In this document: in pieces, positions 11,273-19,361 of the stretch
Numbering within the stretch: position 1 is the first letter of the stretch
How the letters are laid out: each line of letters starts with the position of its first letter
IMG/VR virus record: IMGVR_UViG_3300021963_000392
Coordinates: 1 to 34,009 of that record
From: a virus
Strand: one strand, 5' to 3'
Length of the DNA stretch: 34,009 bases
Notes under the pieces: model-generated
Seen by the model: the letters and a program-made list of their open reading frames with translations, nothing else
What the model was told of the DNA's origin: nothing
Database searches by the model: none
Program-made: the position numbers and the translations under genes

Positions 11273-12382
11273 TTATTTCATCCTTCTAGGTAGTGCTAGT
11301 TGTCCTACGATTACGGCAGCCACAACGACTGACTGTGATTCTTCTCTTTGTTCAGGTGTCATGTCTGAGCCAATGTTCATAAACGCTTCAGCAGCTTCAA
11401 ACAGTGCAACGATTCCCGGCACGCTTGCCAAAGCACTAGGCACTTCTAGAGCTACGACCTGCTCATTTATAGGCTCAGGCGTTGGCTCAGGTGCTGGCAC
11501 TAAATCTGGCACTAAATCTGGTGCGATAGGTGTTGGCTCTATAACAGGCACAGGAGCAACCTCAGGCACGATAGGCGTAGGTTCAGGTTCAGGGACTACT
11601 ACGGGAATTGGTGTAGGCTCTGGTGCTTGTGTGGCTTCGATTGTGGGTTCTGGCGTTGGCAGTGATGTATCTGTCGGTTCTGGCATTGGCATTGCAGTTT
11701 GACTAGGCGTTGGCTCTGGGTTCAGGCTTGGTACAACGCTTGCAGTCGGTTCAGGCTCTGGAGTTTGTGTCGGTACTGGCGTAGGTATAACAGGCGCATC
11801 AGTAAATGAACTTGGTACTGGTGCAGGCGGTACTTCTATTGGCACTCCACCGTTCACATCAAAAGCAGCTTCAATAGGTACGACTGCTTGACCTTGTTCA
11901 AAGCGAATACCCCGGCGCAAGTTATTAGGCAACCAACCAAAGGTGACGATCTCGCCATGCCAGCCACCGTCATCAGCGCGGTTAATCACTAGACGTATTT
12001 GAGTTAGTTCCCCAGTTGATCGTGGGTACGGTCTAACGCTCCATTCAGCGCAGAATGTGTTAGCAGTTGAGCCGTAGCTTAGATACGCGCCTTCACCAAA
12101 TGAAACCCAGTCATAACCTGCAACAGATACAGACGGGGTTTGTGGATAGTCCCAGTAGTTGCCGTCAGGTGTTCCAAACGTCATAGTCCCATTCGTTGAA
12201 ACATAGACGTTGCTGTATTCAGTTGCACCTAGAGCAAGTGAGAATGGCAGATTAGCGTTAAACGCAGAATCGTCATCGCCTGTATAGGTGTAGGTATTGC
12301 AGACAACATTGGCCTGAACAGGCGTTGCCAGCATAAAGCCACCAACTAAGAGCGCAGTTACAGCTAGACGTAACCGCTTCAT
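11273..12382 (-). CDS. Secreted Pro/Thr-rich surface protein
   Basis: 369 residues. A Sec signal peptide (MKRLRLAVTALLVGGFMLA, cleavage probably near residue 24) is followed by a beta-sandwich region of about 150 residues with VYVSTNGTMTFG near 58, the signature of nidogen-like (NIDO) extracellular domains, then some 140 residues of P-E-P-T-type repeats, and a C-terminal hydrophobic segment (SVVVAAVIVGQLAL) ending RRMK. The plan of signal, adhesion-like domain, wall-spanning Pro-rich spacer and membrane anchor suggests display on the infected cell. No LPxTG motif is present. It lies between two holin-like genes. A virion location cannot be excluded. Confidence 0.75.
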   Translation of the reverse strand: MKRLRLAVTALLVGGFMLATPVQANVVCNTYTYTGDDDSAFNANLPFSLALGATEYSNVYVSTNGTMTFGTPDGNYWDYPQTPSVSVAGYDWVSFGEGAYLSYGSTANTFCAEWSVRPYPRSTGELTQIRLVINRADDGGWHGEIVTFGWLPNNLRRGIRFEQGQAVVPIEAAFDVNGGVPIEVPPAPVPSSFTDAPVIPTPVPTQTPEPEPTASVVPSLNPEPTPSQTAMPMPEPTDTSLPTPEPTIEATQAPEPTPIPVVVPEPEPTPIVPEVAPVPVIEPTPIAPDLVPDLVPAPEPTPEPINEQVVALEVPSALASVPGIVALFEAAEAFMNIGSDMTPEQREESQSVVVAAVIVGQLALPRRMK

Positions 12383-12625
12383 TTACTTCTTGCCGTTAGC
12401 CTTACCAAAAGCATCGTTGATTTCTGCTTCATCAAGTTTGCCGTCTGCAATGTAGGCACGCGCTAGACCTTCAAGCACGATAGCCACACCAAGAATCGCA
12501 GCCATGCTTGCTGACTTCCACAACTCAACGCCGATGATCGAACCAGCACCGATTGTTCCCATAACAGATGCCACAACTACTGCGACCATACGGGTAATTA
12601 TGTCTTTGACTTGCTTGCGCTTCAA
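12383..12625 (-). CDS. Holin-like membrane protein
   Basis: 80 residues with TTG start 12625 preceded by GGAG at five bases. A basic N-terminus (KRKQVKDIITR) leads into one or two hydrophobic segments (MVAVVVASVMGTIGAGSIIGV, SMAAILGVAIVLEGLARAYI) and a polar tail DGKLDEAEINDAFGKANGKK. This is a usual layout for actinobacteriophage holins. With 11093-11272 and 9965-10243 it makes three candidate lysis membrane proteins; which one sets lysis timing is unknown. Confidence 0.72.
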   Translation of the reverse strand: MKRKQVKDIITRMVAVVVASVMGTIGAGSIIGVELWKSASMAAILGVAIVLEGLARAYIADGKLDEAEINDAFGKANGKK

Positions 12626-12666
12626 TGTAACTCCAAAAGATTTAAGCGCAGGTTGTTAGAACAAGT

Positions 12667-12885
12667 TTACAGTGCAGCCACTTCGTCAGCAGTTAGACCA
12701 AGTGCAGCCAACTTAGCAAGTGCAGATTCACGCGCTGCAACTTTGGCTTCTGCTTCTGCTTGACGTGCTTCTGCTTCTGCTTGTATTGTTTCGCGTGCAG
12801 CAATTTCTTCTACTGTAAGTGAACGTTCTGTTACTTGTCCTGTTTTGCCATCAAATTCTAGGGCAATAAATGTTTCTTCACTCAT
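12667..12885 (-). CDS. Small tail-fibre partner protein, copy 2
   Basis: 72 residues: a short beta-like head (TFIALEFDGKTGQVTER), then LTVEEIAARE, a long charged helix of Ala, Glu and Arg, and a C-terminus ARESALAKLAALGLTADEVAAL. The last 22 residues nearly match those of the protein at 13609-13815. It is joined by TAATG to the fibre-like gene just before it. Such small helical proteins after fibre genes may act as assembly chaperones; that is inference from position. Confidence 0.7.
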   Translation of the reverse strand: MSEETFIALEFDGKTGQVTERSLTVEEIAARETIQAEAEARQAEAEAKVAARESALAKLAALGLTADEVAAL

Positions 12886-13577
12886 TAAAATTTAATTCCT
12901 GTCAATGTATAAGTGCCAGTTGCAGTTCCTGTTGCTGGGAAAAAAGTAAAGCCGTTGAAATTTGTCATGCCTAAAACAGAGCCGCTATTGTGATAGCCCT
13001 GCACATTAGTATCGTCATATCCAACGGTGTGAATATTCATTTGCGTTGCGCTTGGGCGATAAATAGTGGTAACTATTGAACTAAAGTTTGTTGAGTTGTG
13101 ACTGCCTGCTAAAAATGCAGCACCTGCGTTTTGTGTTCCATACGCACTAGTGCCACCCAAACGTGTACCAGCGTTGCCGCCAGCATAATAGGTTGAACTA
13201 GAGTAATCCGTTGTATTTTGTCTACCTCTTAGATATGCATCAGTAGTGTTTGAACCTTTCCACAATAGGTAAAAACGATATGCTTTGTATGTATCTGTCA
13301 AAACACTTGAGAGATTTAACGCGCTTACTGTTGTAAAAGTTCCTGATGAAATAAATTGTTCGCCACCTACACCAAGCCAAGATGAACCATTGTAAAGTTC
13401 AATATTGTCAATGTCAGAACGATACGAAACCATACCCTCAGACGGTGTAGGAATAGCTGATGAACGTGCAGCCGTACCACCAAAGACCATAACGGATTGC
13501 TCCATTAGAAATGTGTTCACATCACTAGCAGTTAATACTTCACCTGCTGTGAATGTCTTTTTACCAGCACCAGCCAT
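12885..13577 (-). CDS. Tail fibre-like virion protein, copy 2
   Basis: 230 residues. The N-terminus FTAGEVLTASDVNTFLMEQS and MVFGGTAARSSAIPTPSEGM is a recurring module of phage tail or adsorption proteins, followed by a W-x-x-V-G linker. The C-terminal 130 residues are beta-rich with TYKAYRFYLLW, many Tyr, Asn and Ser, and end in FNGFTFFPATGTATGTYTLTG. The same end pattern is present in the protein at 13824-14471, which suggests a shared receptor-binding or carbohydrate-binding domain. Ribosome site TTTAGGAG precedes ATG 13577. Confidence 0.75.
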   Translation of the reverse strand: MAGAGKKTFTAGEVLTASDVNTFLMEQSVMVFGGTAARSSAIPTPSEGMVSYRSDIDNIELYNGSSWLGVGGEQFISSGTFTTVSALNLSSVLTDTYKAYRFYLLWKGSNTTDAYLRGRQNTTDYSSSTYYAGGNAGTRLGGTSAYGTQNAGAAFLAGSHNSTNFSSIVTTIYRPSATQMNIHTVGYDDTNVQGYHNSGSVLGMTNFNGFTFFPATGTATGTYTLTGIKF

Positions 13578-13608
13578 TTTGTTTTACTCCTAAAGTTCTA
13601 TTCTTAGT

Positions 13609-13815
13609 TTACAGCGCGTTGATTTCATCTTGAGTTAAACCAAGAGCAGCGAGTTTTGCAAGGGCAGATTCACGAGCATCGGCTTTGGCTTGTGCTTCTG
13701 CTTCACGTTCTGCGCGTGCTTGTGCGGTTTGTTCTCTGTCTGCAATTTCATCAGCAGTCAAAGGGCGTTGTGTTGTTTCACCAGTTACGGCATCAACTTC
13801 TGTTACTTTCGTCAT
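13609..13815 (-). CDS. Small tail-fibre partner protein, copy 1
   Basis: 68 residues with the same plan as 12667-12885: short head ending in TTQRPLTADEIADRE, an Ala/Arg/Glu helix, and ARESALAKLAALGLTQDEINAL. A 15-residue block (ARESALAKLAALGLT) is identical between the two. It follows its fibre gene with an 8-base gap. Tandem duplication of the fibre and partner pair is the simplest explanation. Function unknown; chaperone-like role inferred. Confidence 0.7.
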   Translation of the reverse strand: MTKVTEVDAVTGETTQRPLTADEIADREQTAQARAEREAEAQAKADARESALAKLAALGLTQDEINAL

Positions 13816-13823
13816 TTTAATCC

Positions 13824-14471
13824 TTATGAATTTCTATAACCAAAAACGGATACAGTGCCAGTCATTGTGGAAGCACCGGGATAAATTGTAAAACCATCGT
13901 ATGCAGTTGCAGTTGTATGAATCATTGACAAACCAACGCCATATAAATTGCTACCATCGTAATAATTTCTTTGATTTTGCATAGTAGTTGCTACTGCCAA
14001 TGCTGGATTTTGTAATTCTGTGACCGAACCAGCCCTGTGAGTGGCATTAACAGTTGAAAGAATTACCTCAGCAACAGCAGAGTTACCAGCAAACGCTAGA
14101 ACTGAACCCGGTATGTAAGATACATATCCAGATTCAAAATAGTTTGAAGCCGCATTGACTCCTGAAACTCTTAAACGCATAAATATATTCTGTGAACTAC
14201 TGCCACAACTCATGTTACTCAAAACAATCTTGTATGCCTGATAGGTTGCAGAGAATACATTGTTTATATTTACGCCTGAAGATGCAGAAAAACTTGTTGT
14301 ATTTAGATGCGCAAAACCAGCACGACCATTGCCATTCAGCAAGTAATCTTCAACGGCTTCAATGGCATCGTTGGCGTTTGCGTGTTGCGTTGAATGTGAA
14401 GGCAGGTTCAGCGAATCATTGGCAGTTGGATTCGTAAAGTTGTCCACACTAGTTGGAAAATTAGTTGGCAT
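13824..14471 (-). CDS. Tail fibre-like virion protein, copy 1
   Basis: 215 residues. The N-terminus (FPTSVDNFTNPTANDSLNLP, then HSTQHANANDAIEAVEDYLL) is the attachment module common in phage fibre proteins, distinct from that of copy 2. The rest is a beta-rich domain with FSATYQAYKIVLSNMSCG, a Tyr/Asn-rich centre and an end YDGFTIYPGASTMTGTVSVFG that parallels copy 2. The two proteins thus share a C-terminal domain on different N-terminal anchors. Probably part of the tail tip and host recognition. Confidence 0.75.
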   Translation of the reverse strand: MPTNFPTSVDNFTNPTANDSLNLPSHSTQHANANDAIEAVEDYLLNGNGRAGFAHLNTTSFSASSGVNINNVFSATYQAYKIVLSNMSCGSSSQNIFMRLRVSGVNAASNYFESGYVSYIPGSVLAFAGNSAVAEVILSTVNATHRAGSVTELQNPALAVATTMQNQRNYYDGSNLYGVGLSMIHTTATAYDGFTIYPGASTMTGTVSVFGYRNS

Positions 14472-14479
14472 TGTTCACC

Positions 14480-15787
14480 TTAGAAAGCAAGTATGTATCC
14501 GAATTCTTCTTGTCCATCGTATCGTACAAGGTCATCATCGTACGAAGCAGTGATTGCATCGTATAACGGCAACGCGCCACCTAGTCTGCCGTAGATCGGA
14601 TCATCCAGAACAATAGGGAAGTCCTGAACCGAACCAAAGTCAAACGTCACAGTATGAGTGTCAATCCCAATGCTGTGCTTAATGCCTGTAACTAAGCCGT
14701 ATCGCTCAATGGCATCGCCTACGCCGTTAGGGGTAAAGACAATCTTGATTACGTCTTGAATCTCAACGGCTAGAAGTTCAGCCTGATCTGCTGTGTTCTT
14801 ATCGTGCAGGGTTACTTGCAGACTGCTAAAGCGTAGTTCTGGCTGATCGTAGCGACCAAGCAAGTAATCAGCTAGAACCAGTGAGTCAGCATCGCTAGTT
14901 AAAAGCAGACCGTCTAGGGATAAAGTCTGTACGCCGTAGATGTCTTGCGATAGCAAGTTGTCAGCTACCTGTGGCGTTCCACCCTCACGAGTAATTACCA
15001 CCCGGTTGTATAGGTTCTCTGAGCCGTAGATGACTTGAATGTTGTTGTATCCAACAGACTCAGCGCGTTCATCGTCAGCAAAAATCAGGGTATCTACAAG
15101 TGGTGGAATTGTGATGCGGTCACGGAATGTAAGCGCACCAGACTTAGACATAAACAATGCGCCGGGTTCTGTGGACTCCACTAGCTGTAAGTATTGAAGC
15201 GCGTTGGTGTTCTCAGCTACGGTGTCTGCTTGCAATGTTTCTTGACCAGTATCAATGTCGCGCTCACCAGCAGGCCAAGCAACTTCAGGGCGGTTCAGAA
15301 TCGTGTTGATACGCTCGCCAGATAACTGCTCAACGTTTGTAAATGAGTCAATCTGCGTAGCCGATAACTGCAAGAAACCGTCTATGCAGGTAATCGAAGC
15401 GTAAGACTTACCGCCTAGCTCGTAGGTTAAATCCCAATCGTCAATGTATCCAGTGAACTGACGGATGCCGTTTGTTTCAATAACGACTTGCTTGCGTGGC
15501 AGAATCTGGGAACGGTACGGGCTGTTCTCATAGAACGGGTCAAAGGTTCTATCGTCATTGTGCAGGGTAACTGATGCGTTGCCTGCGGTGTAGCGGTCTA
15601 ACTCCCGTGACTTGCCACGAGAAATAGAAGCACTAGCGACATAGTTAGTAACATCAACCAGAACATCGCCACCAAGAACGTACTGGCTATCAAGAACGCC
15701 GCGCAACGGGTCATCGAGAGCAAAGAACGAACCACCTGATGCTGTGAGGTCAAAGGCAATGTAGACCTTAGTTTGTGGGTTAGACAT
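14480..15787 (-). CDS. Minor tail (tail-tip) protein
   Basis: 435 residues following the tape measure gene with no gap (stop TAA then ATG). The N-terminal half contains VDVTNYVASASISRGKSREL and AGNASVTLHNDDRTFDPFYENSPY, the beta-barrel pattern of hub or distal-tail proteins of actinobacteriophages; the second half holds GLVTGIKHSIGIDTHTVTFDFGS, as in phage hub proteins. A motif of the form LDDP-x-x-G-x-L occurs near residue 23 and again near 397. It likely anchors the fibres to the tail tip. Function by position and motif layout. Confidence 0.8.
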   Translation of the reverse strand: MSNPQTKVYIAFDLTASGGSFFALDDPLRGVLDSQYVLGGDVLVDVTNYVASASISRGKSRELDRYTAGNASVTLHNDDRTFDPFYENSPYRSQILPRKQVVIETNGIRQFTGYIDDWDLTYELGGKSYASITCIDGFLQLSATQIDSFTNVEQLSGERINTILNRPEVAWPAGERDIDTGQETLQADTVAENTNALQYLQLVESTEPGALFMSKSGALTFRDRITIPPLVDTLIFADDERAESVGYNNIQVIYGSENLYNRVVITREGGTPQVADNLLSQDIYGVQTLSLDGLLLTSDADSLVLADYLLGRYDQPELRFSSLQVTLHDKNTADQAELLAVEIQDVIKIVFTPNGVGDAIERYGLVTGIKHSIGIDTHTVTFDFGSVQDFPIVLDDPIYGRLGGALPLYDAITASYDDDLVRYDGQEEFGYILAF

Positions 15788-18046
15788 TTACGCGCTCGCA
15801 AATACCGGGCCACTGGCACGCTCGTATCTCTTAATGGCATCTACAATTTCACGACCAATAGAAGCACCGTCTGCGCCCATACCTGCGTTCACGGTTAGGT
15901 TGATTGTGTTGCCCATACCTGCATTGCGACCTGATAACGGCACAACAGCTTCAGGCCCGGCTTCACCGATAAGTGCAAGCGTTGGCCCGGTAACAATGCC
16001 ACCCTTAGCAAAGGCAGGGACTTCAACTCCAAGAGATGCAGCAAGGGCTTCAATGTCTTTGCGTTCACCAGCACTGATCTTTGTGCCCTTTTTGGACTTC
16101 TTGCTTCTAGCCTTTTCGATTGCCTTATTGACTTGATCTATGCCAGCCTGATTTACGATTGTGCCAGTTGCAGAAATGCTAAACCCAGCAGCAGCGATAG
16201 CCGCCTTGACACCTTCAACTAATGCTTCACCTGATGTAACGCCTGCTTGATAGAACTGAGTAGCAGCAGATTCACCAACGGCATCAGCTACGGATTGTGT
16301 GGCACTAACTAAAGTATTGACTTGATCTACTACGGTTGCGCCACCGGCAATGATTTCATCTGCAATCTTTATGCCTGCATCTGCACCAGCCGATAGCACC
16401 TGACTAATGGCAGATTCAGACAGACCCATTGCTAGTAACTGCCTGACCTTAGTTCCAAAGTCAGCAGCCTTAGCAGCTTGAGCAACAAGGTTCTCTAAGA
16501 ATGTTCCAGTTTCTGCACCAGCAGCAGAAGTGAAACTTAAGACTGAGGTAATAGAACTTGAAACTGAACGAGCATAGTCAGAGAACTTAGCCTTTGCTTC
16601 ATTCAAGATCGCGCCAGCATTGCTTAGGGCTTCAGTTAATTTAGCAATCTTTTCAGCAGCGTTCTTGCTTGCACCACCAACAGATTTGCCAGCCTTGCCA
16701 CCGCCACCACCGGGAGCGTCAATCGCTTCAGCTAGTGATTGTGCTTCAGCAGCAATAGCCGAAAGATTAGTTTGTTCTTCTTTTAACTTATTGCTGAAAT
16801 TAGTAAAGCCAGCAGCAGCTGAATCAACAGTTGAAACTAAGCCACTAAAGTTCAAGGTGAGTTCATTTATCTTTGGGTTCTTTAAGATGCCTGTGAATAA
16901 GGCATTGTAGCCCTTGATGAATCCGTTAATTACAAAGATAAAAGCGTTGCCAACTTTAGATAGACCAACTGCAATAGTTCTAAAGACCTTGAGAGTAGCT
17001 TCACCCCAAGTCATAGTGGCATCAGTGCCTTTGACCATAGCCGTTACAATTCCCAAAATAACCAGAGGAATCAACACAACTCTTTTAGTTAAAACTTGGA
17101 ACGCAGTTGCTAACCCATTAACCATCTTGATCATGTAACCAACGGCGATCATTGCCGGGCCAAGTGCAGCAGCAAAGAAACCAATTTGTACGCCTGTAAC
17201 AATGGCGTTAGGTGAAAGAGTCTTAAAGGCTTCGATGAACTTCTGCATCTGTGGCAATACCTGATTACGGATAACGCCGACCACGTTGATCATAATAGGC
17301 ATGAACACTGCGCCGAATGTTCCAGATAAGTCCTCAACCTGTGCAGCCAAGAATTTCTTTTGATTAGCAAGACCGCCAGCAGTACGCGCTACGTCACCCT
17401 GCTGAAGTGCAGTATCTCTAAGAATCAAAGCGTAAGCAGCCTGTGACTTTTGTGCCACAGTTAAAACGCCTTGACCGTCATAAATCTTTAGGTTCAATGC
17501 TTCTTGACGTAGGCGCACATCGTTAAGAGCTACACCAAATCGCTTTAGTGGTTCTGTTTCCCCGGATAGACCAGATCGCAAAGCAGTCAATGCTTCTTCG
17601 ATAGGTACGTTATTGAACGATGCCATGTCAGCAGCAAGTTCGACAAGTTTCCTAGACATCTTTGCGGCTTCAACTTCACCAATGCCAAAGGCTTGGAATA
17701 AGTTGCCATAAGTTCCAGCAGCTTCTAAGGCTGAACGTGCAGAAACGCCAAAGGATGCAGACATTGTTTTAGACCAAGCAGTAACAGTGGCAGCCTGTGA
17801 CTTGAAAACAGCATTTACCTTTGACTGTGCTTCGCCCAAATTAGATGCATCGTTAATTGACTTGTTAATAACAACGGCAGCACCAGCCAGAGGAACGCTG
17901 ATGCTTTTAGTTAAAGATTGCCCAGTGCTTGTCAGGCTAGTTGATAACTTACCTGCTGATCTTTGTAGCTTTTGAATTGAGTTAGTCAGGTCAGTGGTGT
18001 TGCCAGTAAATTTGACTTCAAAATTCTTGCTTGCGGTGTTTGCCAC
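15788..18046 (-). CDS. Tail tape measure protein
   Basis: 752 residues, the longest tail gene, with GTG start 18046 and an ACTTAGGAG ribosome site. The N-terminal region has LTNSIQKLQRSAGKLSTSLTS and the NFEVKF start of phage TMPs, then an Ala/Ser-rich helical body, a hydrophobic centre (VVLIPLVILGIVTAMVKG; AIVTGVQIGFFAAALGPAM), a Gly-rich linker (GGGGGKAGKSVGG) and the C-terminal FAKGGIVTGPTLALIGEAGPEAVVPL motif typical of tape measures. At roughly 0.15 nm per residue the tail would be near 110 nm. Siphovirus assignment rests mainly on this gene. Confidence 0.93.
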   Translation of the reverse strand: MANTASKNFEVKFTGNTTDLTNSIQKLQRSAGKLSTSLTSTGQSLTKSISVPLAGAAVVINKSINDASNLGEAQSKVNAVFKSQAATVTAWSKTMSASFGVSARSALEAAGTYGNLFQAFGIGEVEAAKMSRKLVELAADMASFNNVPIEEALTALRSGLSGETEPLKRFGVALNDVRLRQEALNLKIYDGQGVLTVAQKSQAAYALILRDTALQQGDVARTAGGLANQKKFLAAQVEDLSGTFGAVFMPIMINVVGVIRNQVLPQMQKFIEAFKTLSPNAIVTGVQIGFFAAALGPAMIAVGYMIKMVNGLATAFQVLTKRVVLIPLVILGIVTAMVKGTDATMTWGEATLKVFRTIAVGLSKVGNAFIFVINGFIKGYNALFTGILKNPKINELTLNFSGLVSTVDSAAAGFTNFSNKLKEEQTNLSAIAAEAQSLAEAIDAPGGGGGKAGKSVGGASKNAAEKIAKLTEALSNAGAILNEAKAKFSDYARSVSSSITSVLSFTSAAGAETGTFLENLVAQAAKAADFGTKVRQLLAMGLSESAISQVLSAGADAGIKIADEIIAGGATVVDQVNTLVSATQSVADAVGESAATQFYQAGVTSGEALVEGVKAAIAAAGFSISATGTIVNQAGIDQVNKAIEKARSKKSKKGTKISAGERKDIEALAASLGVEVPAFAKGGIVTGPTLALIGEAGPEAVVPLSGRNAGMGNTINLTVNAGMGADGASIGREIVDAIKRYERASGPVFASA

Positions 18047-18054
18047 TAAAACTC

Positions 18055-18780
18055 CTAAGTGGCAGAAGTACCTGCCATCAACTCCAAGAACTCTCGGCGT
18101 ATGTCCTGCCGTATTTCTTTCTGACTCATACCATTGTACCTAGACAAATCTAAGTCTTGAAATTCTATTTCACACTTCTGGCATCTCTTAGTAAGAGTGC
18201 AGGTACAAGCCCAGTAATCGGTCTGACGGTTTGACTCACGCCTTGTGGTGTTTACAGGTGGTCTATCTGAGTAGCGATGCTCAGGTGCTTGCATAATCTC
18301 GCCATGTCCACGCAAGGTATGAAACACGGAATCAGGTGCGTGCTGTGGTGCGAAGAAAATACGGGCAGGGTCGCTGGTCTGTGGGTCACCAACAATGTCT
18401 AGGAACTCGTGCATCTGCTTCCAGACTGAATACCACTGGTGGCTAGGTACAGGTTCATCAAAAGGAATTACAATGTGCCAGTGCTGGTCATCTTCCTTAT
18501 GGCTGTAAGTCGTGTAGGCAATGTATTCATAGCCTTGCAGTTTGTCTAACGTATTGGCTAAGGCTTCGCCGTCAAGGTCAGCAACAAAGGCATTGATCTC
18601 TATGACGTTCTTATTGCCACGATAACCGTTCTCAACGTAGGTAACTGGGCTGTATAGATAGCCCTTGTACTTATCCTCACGGCAGGCGTGATGCGAAAGT
18701 AGCTGAACAAAGTCAGCCCACGATTCGGCATAAGGCTTTGGCTTGTTGTCTTTGACAGACCACCACTTGACTGCGTACAT
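18055..18780 (-). CDS. Archaeo-eukaryotic primase-like protein in the tail operon
   Basis: 241 residues, not a known tail-protein type. AFVADLDGE (Asp68, Asp70) matches the h-D-h-D metal motif of the AEP superfamily; YTTYSHKEDDQHWHIVIPF (residues 89-107) matches the second His-containing strand, and SDPARIFFAPQH near 136 matches the 'D-P-x-R-hydrophobic-P' block of plasmid and phage RepB/primase-type proteins. C192, C194, C200 and C203 form a possible zinc knuckle in the C-terminal tail. No helicase domain follows. The HWH could also recall HUH Rep proteins, but the rest fits AEP better. It sits between tape measure and gp10-like genes; the window has no other primase. Confidence 0.65.
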   Translation of the reverse strand: MYAVKWWSVKDNKPKPYAESWADFVQLLSHHACREDKYKGYLYSPVTYVENGYRGNKNVIEINAFVADLDGEALANTLDKLQGYEYIAYTTYSHKEDDQHWHIVIPFDEPVPSHQWYSVWKQMHEFLDIVGDPQTSDPARIFFAPQHAPDSVFHTLRGHGEIMQAPEHRYSDRPPVNTTRRESNRQTDYWACTCTLTKRCQKCEIEFQDLDLSRYNGMSQKEIRQDIRREFLELMAGTSAT

Positions 18781-18799
18781 ACTCCAGAGGTTAGCAGAT

Positions 18800-18830
18800 G
18801 TTATACGCTAAATCAACTACATTCTTTCAA
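18800..18830 (-). promoter_or_regulatory. Candidate promoter before the primase-like gene
   Basis: On the minus strand TTGAAA (18830-18825) and TATAAC (18805-18800) both match five of six consensus bases, but are 19 bases apart, which is long. Transcription would start near 18793, leaving a very short leader before ATG 18780. This would allow the primase-like gene to be expressed apart from the tail genes. Confidence 0.35.
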
Positions 18831-19359
18831 GCCGTTTTGTTATGGAATCTAGGGCTTTTATGTATTCAGAGTTGATCTTTGGAGCCATAGCTTCGATAGT
18901 AGGCCAGAACCAATAACCCCGGTTTCCGTTGCCTAATTTAGGCGATCTGCGTGGGAATTGGCGCAGGCGGTCAGAACCAAATTCAGAGCCAAAGAATACA
19001 TCGCCACGAGTAACCTTCTGCTTACGCTTGCGATTAGGTCTGCTCTTAGATACAAACCCACCAGAAGCGTTTAACTTGATAACCGGGATACGGTCTGGTC
19101 TAGCTCTAAAACCCTTGGCAGCTTCCATTGCCTGACGTGGATTATCAGCGTAAGTTGCATGTGTTTGAACCTCTGTAACCACTTGACCAATCAAGGCAAC
19201 AGATGCTTTACGAATCTCTTGGTTAAACATAGGGTCAGCAGCAGCGGCACGCTTAAGGAATTCTGGCAAGCCAACTATTTGAACTTGAATCTCTGTGCCA
19301 CGATGGGGTACTAATGAAGCACCACCAGCGCGACCAGTTAGTAACTGACTAGATGCCAT
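18817..19359 (-). CDS. HK97 gp10-like tail completion protein
   Basis: 180 residues. IQVQIVGLPEFLKRAAAAD near residue 25, a long helix with EIRKASVALIGQVVTEV, and the end block GDVFFGSEFGSDRLRQFPRR followed by GNRGYWFWPTIEAM are the pattern of gp10-like minor structural proteins that join head and tail. It is normally placed before the major tail gene; here it follows the tail assembly chaperone by two bases, an unusual order. Basic C-terminal portion (RPNRKRKQKV). Family likely, exact position in the particle inferred. Confidence 0.75.
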   Translation of the reverse strand: MASSQLLTGRAGGASLVPHRGTEIQVQIVGLPEFLKRAAAADPMFNQEIRKASVALIGQVVTEVQTHATYADNPRQAMEAAKGFRARPDRIPVIKLNASGGFVSKSRPNRKRKQKVTRGDVFFGSEFGSDRLRQFPRRSPKLGNGNRGYWFWPTIEAMAPKINSEYIKALDSITKRLERM

Positions 19360-19361
19360 AA

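Noticed and set aside
11205-11702. Plus-strand frame of 165 codons rich in Gly, Ser and Thr
   Set aside because: It is the antisense image of the Pro/Thr/Glu repeats of the surface protein at 11273-12382; codon periodicity follows the minus-strand gene and no ribosome site is present.
11696-11800. CRISPR-like repeated GT-rich units
   Set aside because: The repeats are coding Pro-Glu-Pro-Thr units of variable length, with no constant repeat and spacer.
18055-18780. HUH-type Rep endonuclease reading of the HWH motif
   Set aside because: No catalytic Tyr at the expected distance after the motif, while the D-L-D and D-P-x-R blocks fit an AEP primase.
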